From the NCBI RefSeq assembly GCF_002224125.1, contig NZ_NCSM01000029.1:140194-177948 (forward strand): a DNA stretch of 37,755 bases, written 5' to 3'. Both the position numbers and the translations under genes were made by a program. Positions within the stretch are counted from its first letter, which is position 1. Every line of letters starts with the position of its first letter. Shown here piece by piece: positions 32,545 through 37,755 of this stretch. The stretch is from Streptomyces sp. NBS 14/10. GTDB taxonomy: Bacteria > Actinomycetota > Actinomycetes > Streptomycetales > Streptomycetaceae. The notes below the pieces were generated by a model that worked only from the letters and a program-made list of their open reading frames with translations, was not told where the DNA came from and ran no database searches.

Positions 32545-33891
32545 TCAGGGCGCGGCGCCGGGGCGGGCGTAGGTACGCCCCTTCCACGCGGCGCCGCGCC
32601 CCTGATAGTGCCGGACCGCCGAATCCACGGTCATCAGCAGATACAGCAGCGCCGTCAGCGGCAGCAGCGGCGCCAGCCACAGCGTCTGCCGGTAGTAGCG
32701 CAGCATGGGGACGTACGTCGCCGCCATCAGCGCCCAGGCGGCGGCCCCCGCCGCCCACAGCGCCGGACGGCCCGCCGGCAGCCCCGCGCACAGCGCCACC
32801 GGGGGCACCAGGTACACCAGCGCGAGCCCCGCCACCGTGGCCACCAGCAGCAGCGGATTGTGCCGCAGCTGCGCATAGGCGCTGCGCGAGACCATCCGCC
32901 ACAGCTCACCCAGCCGCGGATACGGCCGTACGCTGTCCACCCGGTCCGCGAGCCCCAGCCAGATCCTCCCACCGCTCCGCTTCACCGCCCGGGCCAGCGC
33001 CACGTCGTCGATGACCGCGTGCCGGACCACATCCGGGACCCCGGCCCGCTCGGCCGCCTCCCGGCGCAGCAGCACACACCCGCCCGCGGCCGCCGCCGTC
33101 CGCGCCCCCGCCCGGTTGACCCACCGGAACGGGTAGAGCTGCGCGAAGAAGTACACGAACGCCGGGACGATCAACCGCTCCCACGCCGTCGCCACCCGCA
33201 GCCGCGCCATCTGCGACACCAGATCGAGCCCGGAGCCGCGCGCCGCCCGCACCAACTCGCGCAGGGAGTCCGGTTCATGCGCGATATCCGCGTCGGTCAG
33301 CAGCAGATACTCCGTGTCCGGGCGGGCCTCGGCGAGCGTCATGCCGTGGCGCACCGCCCAGAGCTTGCCCGTCCAGCCCGGCGGCGGCTCACCGGGCGAG
33401 TCCACGGTCAGCGGCAGCCCGCCGTGCTCATCGGCGAGTTCGCGGGCCAGCTTGCCCGTGTCGTCCGTACTGCCGTCGTCGACGAGGAAGATCTCGGCCG
33501 GCCCTGGATAGTCCTGCGCCAGCAACGACGGCAGGCTCACGGGGAGGACGGCGGCCTCGTCCCGGGCGGGGACGACGACGGCGACCGGCGGCCAGCACTC
33601 CTCGGCGGCGAGGTCCGCCGGGTCCTCGCCGGGGACGACGGACTCACCGCCGGGGTTCGCGCGGGCACCGCTGGAGTCCAGCCGCGCACCGGGGACCAGC
33701 CGTGTACGGGGGTGCAGCCGTGTACGGGGGTCCAGCCGTGTACCGCCGCGGGGCAGCCGGACGTCCGTACGCCAGAAGAAGCCCTGGCCCAGCAGCAGCC
33801 ACGCCCATACGACAAGTGACCCCACGGCGATCCACGTCAGCGCGTCCACCGTGGCAGTCTGCCCGACCAGGAGCCCGGTCGCCGGGCGCAT
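32545..33891 (-). CDS. HpnB-like family 2 glycosyltransferase
   Basis: The protein has 448 aa. One N-terminal transmembrane segment is followed by a low-complexity Arg/Pro-rich insert with in-frame repeats (about residues 48-75). The GT2 domain has VAVVVPARDEAAVLPVSLPSLLAQD, FLVDDGSTDDT, YLLLTDADIAHEPDSL, AAAGGCVLLRR and VIDDVALARAVKRSGG. Four C-terminal hydrophobic segments end the chain. The motifs match hopanoid-associated HpnB, but no hopanoid genes are in the window. The ATG at 33891 lies 25 bp from the divergent GTG; a GTG at 33849 is possible. Confidence 0.85.
   Translation of the reverse strand: MRPATGLLVGQTATVDALTWIAVGSLVVWAWLLLGQGFFWRTDVRLPRGGTRLDPRTRLHPRTRLVPGARLDSSGARANPGGESVVPGEDPADLAAEECWPPVAVVVPARDEAAVLPVSLPSLLAQDYPGPAEIFLVDDGSTDDTGKLARELADEHGGLPLTVDSPGEPPPGWTGKLWAVRHGMTLAEARPDTEYLLLTDADIAHEPDSLRELVRAARGSGLDLVSQMARLRVATAWERLIVPAFVYFFAQLYPFRWVNRAGARTAAAAGGCVLLRREAAERAGVPDVVRHAVIDDVALARAVKRSGGRIWLGLADRVDSVRPYPRLGELWRMVSRSAYAQLRHNPLLLVATVAGLALVYLVPPVALCAGLPAGRPALWAAGAAAWALMAATYVPMLRYYRQTLWLAPLLPLTALLYLLMTVDSAVRHYQGRGAAWKGRTYARPGAAP
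33678..33749. repeat. 18-bp in-frame tandem repeat inside the glycosyltransferase gene
   Basis: Four 18-bp units start at 33678, 33696, 33714 and 33732. The consensus is CCAGCCGTGTACGGGGGT. On the minus strand they encode hexapeptides of the TRLDPR type in the linker between the membrane anchor and catalytic domain. Confidence 0.85.
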
Positions 33892-33903
33892 CAGGGCGAT
33901 CCA

Positions 33904-33910
33904 TTAAAGT
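33904..33910. promoter_or_regulatory. Overlapping divergent -10 boxes between glycosyltransferase and racemase genes
   Basis: TAAAGT (33905-33910) is 6 nt before the GTG at 33917, a leaderless layout. Its complement contains TTTAAT (33904-33909) for the minus-strand gene, 12 nt before the ATG at 33891. The two -10 boxes would share five bases. Confidence 0.5.
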
Positions 33911-33916
33911 GACCGG

Positions 33917-34735
33917 GTGAAGATCGCGCTCATGGACTCCGGAATCGGCCTGCTCGCGGCAGCGGCCACGGTGCACCGGCTCCGGCCGGACGCCGATCTC
34001 GTTCTCTCCTCGGACCCCGACAGCATGCCCTGGGGCCCGCGCACCCCCGAAGACGTCACCCAGCGCGCGCTGGCCTGCGTCCGCGCCGCCGCCGAGCACG
34101 GCCCCGACGCGCTGATCGTCGCCTGCAACACCGCCTCCGTGCACGCCCTGCCCGCGCTGCGGGCCGAGCTGGAGCCCGGGCTGCCGGTCATCGGTACCGT
34201 ACCCGCGATCAAGCCCGCGGCGGCGGGCGGCGGACCCGTCGCGATCTGGGCCACCCCCGCCACCACGGGCAGCCCCTACCAGCGCCGACTCATCAGCGAC
34301 TTCGCGGACGGCGTCACCGTGACGGAGGTGGCCTGCCCGGGGCTCGCCGAGGCCGTACAGCGGGCCGACTCGGCGGCGATCGACGCCGCGGTGGCCGACG
34401 CCGCGGCCCGTACCCCGCGCGACATCCGCGCCCTCGTCCTGGGCTGCACCCACTACGAACTGGTCGCCGACCGCATCCGGGCCGCCGTCCAGCCGGCCGA
34501 CACCCCGCCGATCGCCCTGCATGCCTCCGCCGGGGCCGTCGTCGCCCAGGCCCTGCGCCGGATCGGCGCCACGCCCACCCCGTCGGGCGAGGCGGCGGCC
34601 TCGTCGGTGCTCGCGGACCTTCCCCAGGGGCGGCTCACCGTGCTCCTCAGCGGCCGCGAGGCCGCGATGCCCGAGGCCGCCCTGGCGTACGCGGAGGGGC
34701 GTCTGCTGGCGGCCGAACCCCTGGCGCGGGGCTGA
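33917..34735 (+). CDS. Aspartate/glutamate racemase-family protein
   Basis: The protein has 272 aa. The two catalytic cysteines are Cys70 in VACNTAS and Cys177 in LGCTHYEL; DSG at 7-9 is the first acidic site. This is the MurI-like fold. Length and motifs fit glutamate racemase, but Streptomyces usually has murI in another context, so I leave the substrate open. The GTG at 33917 follows a TAAAGT box by 6 nt, so it is probably leaderless. Confidence 0.85.
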   Translation: MKIALMDSGIGLLAAAATVHRLRPDADLVLSSDPDSMPWGPRTPEDVTQRALACVRAAAEHGPDALIVACNTASVHALPALRAELEPGLPVIGTVPAIKPAAAGGGPVAIWATPATTGSPYQRRLISDFADGVTVTEVACPGLAEAVQRADSAAIDAAVADAAARTPRDIRALVLGCTHYELVADRIRAAVQPADTPPIALHASAGAVVAQALRRIGATPTPSGEAAASSVLADLPQGRLTVLLSGREAAMPEAALAYAEGRLLAAEPLARG

Positions 34736-34794
34736 CGCGGGGCTGAGGCGGCTGGCGCGGGGCTGACACGCGCGGCCCAGGACGCGGCGCAAGG

Positions 34795-34826
34795 CTGGGC
34801 TCGCCCCGGACTGGGCTCGCCCCGGA
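34795..34826. repeat. 16-bp perfect tandem duplication downstream of the racemase gene
   Basis: CTGGGCTCGCCCCGGA occurs twice in direct succession. Just before it, the racemase 3' end itself is repeated: GCGCGGGGCTGA at 34724-34735 (stop) recurs at 34755-34766 with related GCGGGGCTGA in between. Confidence 0.85.
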
Positions 34827-34877
34827 AACCTTTCATGCTCCCTACCACAGTCCTCTGCCGGGGTAGCGGAACGTGGG

Positions 34878-34883
34878 TACCCT
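34878..34883 (+). promoter_or_regulatory. Putative -10 box of a leaderless transcript (membrane protein gene)
   Basis: TACCCT is followed by 7 nt and the ATG at 34891. No ribosome-binding site is seen. Confidence 0.45.
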
Positions 34884-34890
34884 GCCAGCT

Positions 34891-35460
34891 ATGAGGCACC
34901 ACGGCGAGGACGACGAGCGCGACAGGCCGGCCGGGGCCGGGAGGCCCCCTGAGATCTGGACCGGGCGGGCACACAACCGCGCCCAGTGGCTGCTTGCCGC
35001 CGGGGGCGCCGCCTGCGTGGCGCTCGGCATCGACCTGGCCGTCGCCTCTCCCTGGACCTCGGGTCTGGCCCCGCTCCTCATGGCCGTGATCGGCTGCCTC
35101 GCGGCCGGACTGCTGATGCTCTTCGGCACCCTGGCCTTCGTCCACGTGGCCGTGCGGGTCGACGAGGAGGCCCTGGAAGTGCGCTGTGGCCACATTGGGC
35201 TGCCCCGGCGCCGTATCCCGCTCGACGATGTGGTCCACGCGGACTTCGCACCCCGGGTCACCCCATTCCAGTGGGGCGGCTGGGGCTACCGCTGGCGCCC
35301 GGACAAGGGCACCGCGGTGATCGTCCGCCGCGGCGAGGGCCTGGTGGTCCGGCTCGGCGACGGCCGGATCTTCACCGTCACGGTGGACAACGCCGAGACC
35401 GCGGTACGCGTGATCCGCGACCGGCTGCGCGGCGTCGCGGCCGGGGCCTCGCAGGCCTAG
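34891..35460 (+). CDS. Membrane protein with two TM segments and a PH-like C-terminal domain
   Basis: The protein has 189 aa. An N-terminal charged region (about 30 residues) is followed by two transmembrane segments (about 32-52 and 58-84). The C-terminal domain (VRVDEEALEVRCGHIGLPRRRIPLDDVVHADFAP to VIRDRL) is beta-rich with a final helix, like the PH-type domains of many actinobacterial membrane proteins. No function recognised. The ATG at 34891 has a leaderless -10 box. Confidence 0.78.
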   Translation: MRHHGEDDERDRPAGAGRPPEIWTGRAHNRAQWLLAAGGAACVALGIDLAVASPWTSGLAPLLMAVIGCLAAGLLMLFGTLAFVHVAVRVDEEALEVRCGHIGLPRRRIPLDDVVHADFAPRVTPFQWGGWGYRWRPDKGTAVIVRRGEGLVVRLGDGRIFTVTVDNAETAVRVIRDRLRGVAAGASQA

Positions 35461-35497
35461 ATTCCGTCCGAGGACACCGGCTATACATGATCCTGAT

Positions 35498-35530
35498 AAC
35501 GGCCCGGAAGGTACGTCCTTCCGGGCCGTT
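35498..35530 (+). terminator. 14-bp-stem terminator after the membrane-protein gene
   Basis: AACGGCCCGGAAGG (35498-35511) pairs perfectly with CCTTCCGGGCCGTT (35517-35530) around TACGT. It lies 37 bp after the stop and separates the housekeeping-like region from the methyltransferase. Confidence 0.85.
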
Positions 35531-35623
35531 CCCCCGTTCGGCCCCGTTCCGTCAGCACGCCCCGTTCAGCCCGTTCCGTTCACCCTGCTTCCGTTCGACA
35601 AACAGAAAACGGAGGAAAACGAT

Positions 35624-35644
35624 ATGAGAGAGGTCGGCAGATGA
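35624..35644 (+). CDS. Possible 6-residue leader ORF coupled to the methyltransferase
   Basis: ATG AGA GAG GTC GGC AGA TGA encodes MREVGR. A strong GGAGG (35611-35615) lies 8 nt before the ATG, and the TGA overlaps the methyltransferase ATG (ATGA). The arrangement is that of a short upstream ORF with translational coupling. It could also be chance, since GAGAGG inside the small ORF serves the methyltransferase start. Confidence 0.35.
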   Translation: MREVGR

Positions 35645-36657
35645 GCGCACTGACACCAGAAGCACTGCTCGCGGATTACCTGGCCCTGGCGGACGACAGC
35701 TGTGTAGCCGTGCTGCCGCACGTGCTGCGCATTACGGCCGAACTCGGCATCGCCGATGTCATAGCGGCGGACACCAGGACCGTCGAGGACATAGCCACCG
35801 CCACGGATGCGGACATCGAATCCCTCTACCGCCTGCTGCGTGCCCTGGTGTCGGTGGGCGTGCTCCTGGAGGACCCGTCCCGCTCATTCCGGCTGACCGA
35901 GACCGGACACCGCCTCCGCGCGGACGCCCCGAACAGCGTCCGCGAATCCGTCCTCAACGCCGACTCCCAGCGGGCCTGGCTCCGCGGTATCGACACCATC
36001 CGCAGCGGGCGCTCGGTCTTCGACAGCGTCCACGGCGGGGATTTCTTCGCACACAAGAATTCCGACGGCGACGCCGATCGCGCTTTCCTGCGCCGGATGC
36101 GGGAGCGCACCGGACGGTTGTACGGGCAGTTCTCCGCGACGCCCGACTGGCGGCAGTCGGACGTCGTCATGGACATCGGGGGCGGCGACGGATTTATGCT
36201 GGAGCGCGTCCTGCGCGAAGCCGATCATGTCCGGGGAATTCTCTTCGATCGGCCGTCGGTCGTCGACATGGTCAAGGATTCCGAGCACATCCGGTCGCTC
36301 GGAGAGCACTGCCGGCTCGAAAAGGGCGACTTCTTTGAATCGCTGCCCGCAGGGGCCGACACCCATATGCTGTGCAGCGTGCTGCACGACTGGACGGATA
36401 GCCAAGTGGTCGCCATTCTGCGCAACAGCAGGAAGGCGCTGAGGGACGGCGGGCGGCTACTGATCGTGGAGATGCTGGTGCCGGAGGACCAGGAATGGCA
36501 CCCCAGCCGATGGAGCGACATCGGGATGATGGTGCTCACCGGCGGCCGTGAACGCACGGCAGCGGAATTCGAGGCCTTGCTGAGCGATTCCGGATTCAGC
36601 CTTTCGAGCGTGACCCCGATTTCCGGCTCTTACTTCTCGGTTCTGGAAGCGAAATAG
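35641..36657 (+). CDS. SAM-dependent O-methyltransferase (Methyltransf_2 type)
   Basis: The protein has 338 aa. An N-terminal dimerisation/winged-helix domain (VLPHVLRITAELGIADVI, LYRLLRALVSVGVL) leads to a Rossmann fold with the SAM-binding motif DIGGGDGFML. The catalytic-site strand is SVLHDWTD, whose His is the usual general base in small-molecule O-methyltransferases. The C-terminus (GRERTAAEFEALLSDSGFSLSSVTPI) is also typical. GAGAGG is 7 nt before the ATG at 35641. With the NRPS that converges on it, it probably tailors a peptide product. Base composition is slightly more A/T-rich than neighbours. Confidence 0.92.
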   Translation: MSALTPEALLADYLALADDSCVAVLPHVLRITAELGIADVIAADTRTVEDIATATDADIESLYRLLRALVSVGVLLEDPSRSFRLTETGHRLRADAPNSVRESVLNADSQRAWLRGIDTIRSGRSVFDSVHGGDFFAHKNSDGDADRAFLRRMRERTGRLYGQFSATPDWRQSDVVMDIGGGDGFMLERVLREADHVRGILFDRPSVVDMVKDSEHIRSLGEHCRLEKGDFFESLPAGADTHMLCSVLHDWTDSQVVAILRNSRKALRDGGRLLIVEMLVPEDQEWHPSRWSDIGMMVLTGGRERTAAEFEALLSDSGFSLSSVTPISGSYFSVLEAK

Positions 36658-36701
36658 AAGGTTTTGGGTAGTTGCCGATGTGACGTCTTTCGGCGTGATT
36701 C

Positions 36702-36752
36702 GATGGGCCTGGTGGCGTGGCGTAGCGCATACGCCACGCCACCAGGCCCATC
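36702..36752. terminator. 23-bp perfect-stem bidirectional terminator
   Basis: The arms 36702-36724 and 36730-36752 pair without a mismatch around a 5-nt loop. It lies between the convergent methyltransferase and NRPS stops and can end transcription from both sides. Confidence 0.9.
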
Positions 36753-36775
36753 TGCGTCGACTGTGACTTGATCGA

Positions 36776-37755
36776 CTACTGTTCCGGCCGTTCCGGCCGC
36801 TCCCTCAGCGCTGCGGCGAGAGTTCGGCCGATCTCGGCGAGCGGACCGGGCTGCATCATGTTGACGTGCTCACATGGAACCGCGTGTTCGTGCACGTGCC
36901 CCGTGATATACGGAGCCCACGCTCGGGGAGCGGCCACCGGCATATGGTTGTCGACGCCTGCGGTGAAGAACAGCGCATCGCCGGAGAACTTTTCCAGCGT
37001 GGCGGAGCGCCCGAGCGCCCGGTTGTTACCGACCGCGACGGCCAGCGCGGATATTTCGTTCTCGCTGAGAGTGATGCCTCCCGTCATCTCGCCCATGTGC
37101 TGCCTGGCGTAGTCGTGGAGGAGGGCGGAAAGATCCGCCGCATCGGCATCCTCCGGGATTGTGTATCCGGCGCCCTCCGCCAACGCGTATATAAGGTCCT
37201 CTTCTTTTTCCGGGCCCGATGGAAGAACCCCGTCGTTTGGATAGGCGTCGAGCATGGTCAGCAGGCTGACGACTTCTCCCTGACGCTGAAGCAGTACCGC
37301 CGCAGCATGGGCGACCAACCCTCCGAAGGACCAGCCGAGCAACCGGTAGGGACCGACGGGCTGAACAGAACGCATCAGCGCTACGTAGTCCCGCGCCATT
37401 TCCTCCAGGGAGGTCGGCAACGGCTCCTTCCCCATCAGGCCGCGCGACTGGAGCCCGTAAATGGGGACTTCTTCTGGGATGTGCCGCAGCAGACCGGCGT
37501 AACACCAGCTGAGCCCTGATACCGGATGTACGCAGAACAGCGGTGGCTCTTTGCCGCTCGAGCGGATCGGGAGGAGCGGATCGAACGGATCCTGGCTCGC
37601 CCCGTCTTCGATGCGCTCGGCGAGGCCGGCGACGGTGGGGGCTTCGAAGAGGGCGCGGATGGTGAGTTCGACGCCCAGAACACTGCGAATACGGCTGATC
37701 AGGCGGGTGGCGAGAAGCGAATGTCCGCCTAGTGCAAAGAAGTTGTCGTCGATTC
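36776..37755 (-). CDS. Non-ribosomal peptide synthetase, C-terminal PCP-thioesterase part (runs off right edge)
   Basis: The frame is open to the right edge with 325 visible residues. It starts inside the peptidyl carrier domain ([15 protein letters not shown], with the Ser of GGHS as the phosphopantetheine site). A linker leads to a type I thioesterase domain: [19 protein letters not shown], the nucleophile motif GWSFGG (Ser142 of the visible part), MLDAYPND (candidate acid) and [11 protein letters not shown] (candidate His). This domain releases the finished peptide by hydrolysis or cyclisation. The preceding condensation and adenylation domains lie outside the window, so the product cannot be named. 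Confidence 0.95.
   Translation of the reverse strand, partial: IDDNFFALGGHSLLATRLISRIRSVLGVELTIRALFEAPTVAGLAERIEDGASQDPFDPLLPIRSSGKEPPLFCVHPVSGLSWCYAGLLRHIPEEVPIYGLQSRGLMGKEPLPTSLEEMARDYVALMRSVQPVGPYRLLGWSFGGLVAHAAAVLLQRQGEVVSLLTMLDAYPNDGVLPSGPEKEEDLIYALAEGAGYTIPEDADAADLSALLHDYARQHMGEMTGGITLSENEISALAVAVGNNRALGRSATLEKFSGDALFFTAGVDNHMPVAAPRAWAPYITGHVHEHAVPCEHVNMMQPGPLAEIGRTLAAALRERPERPEQ

Noticed and set aside
33917..34735. Naming the racemase-family gene murI
   Set aside because: The two cysteines fit glutamate racemase, but the context is not the usual murI locus and the family includes aspartate and hydantoin racemases.

Overview
This is a high-GC actinomycete chromosome segment, almost certainly Streptomyces. 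The evidence is strong G/C bias at third codon positions, many GTG/TTG starts, typical families (DUF6643, DUF4865, TerD, mycothiol-dependent enzymes, RsbW-like ATPases) and a single TTA codon in the whole set of real genes. I support 32 full or partial protein genes, one very short leader ORF, several strong hairpins and a number of likely operators. No tRNA, rRNA, IS element or CRISPR array was seen.

Layout. Positions 1-1036 hold the N-terminal part of a putative type VII-secreted (polymorphic-toxin type) protein that runs off the left edge. Positions 1.2-12.8 kb are mixed metabolic and regulatory genes: a metallo-beta-lactamase/Rieske fusion, a NarL-type two-component pair, DUF2797, a mycothiol-dependent enzyme, a divergent MFS/ROK pair, a TetR-DUF4865-phosphotriesterase operon with a clear TetR palindrome, and an RsbW-like ATPase. 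Positions 12.9-20.2 kb hold a small unknown protein, an SRPBCC protein, a DeoR regulator, a large membrane protein with a split alpha/beta-hydrolase (the only TTA-containing gene), and a beta-helix protein fused to a CbxX/CfxQ AAA+ ATPase.

Positions 20.4-29.2 kb form a coherent low-oxygen/dormancy block. It has an Rv1733c-like membrane protein, a DevS/DosT-like GAF sensor kinase, a two-domain universal stress protein, an ATP-binding regulator, phosphoketolase, a lone cyclic-nucleotide-binding domain, a TlpA-type thioredoxin lipoprotein and a DevR/DosR-like response regulator. Two near-identical palindromes with the DevR-box layout (GGGNC-N4-GNCCC) flank the regulator gene. I infer that the kinase senses redox or oxygen, the regulator drives the block, and the stress protein and phosphoketolase support energy balance.

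Positions 29.4-35.5 kb hold a MOSC protein, a DUF6643/TerD divergent pair, an HpnB-like glycosyltransferase, an Asp/Glu racemase-family protein and a small membrane protein. After a strong terminator, an O-methyltransferase and, convergent to it, the PCP-thioesterase end of an NRPS mark the edge of a natural-product cluster that continues to the right.

Two window-wide patterns deserve attention: short tandem repeats cluster at gene 3' ends, often spanning or copying the stop codon, and several genes appear to be leaderless, with a TANNNT box 6-7 nt before the start codon. All functions are read from the sequence by eye; no database search was run.
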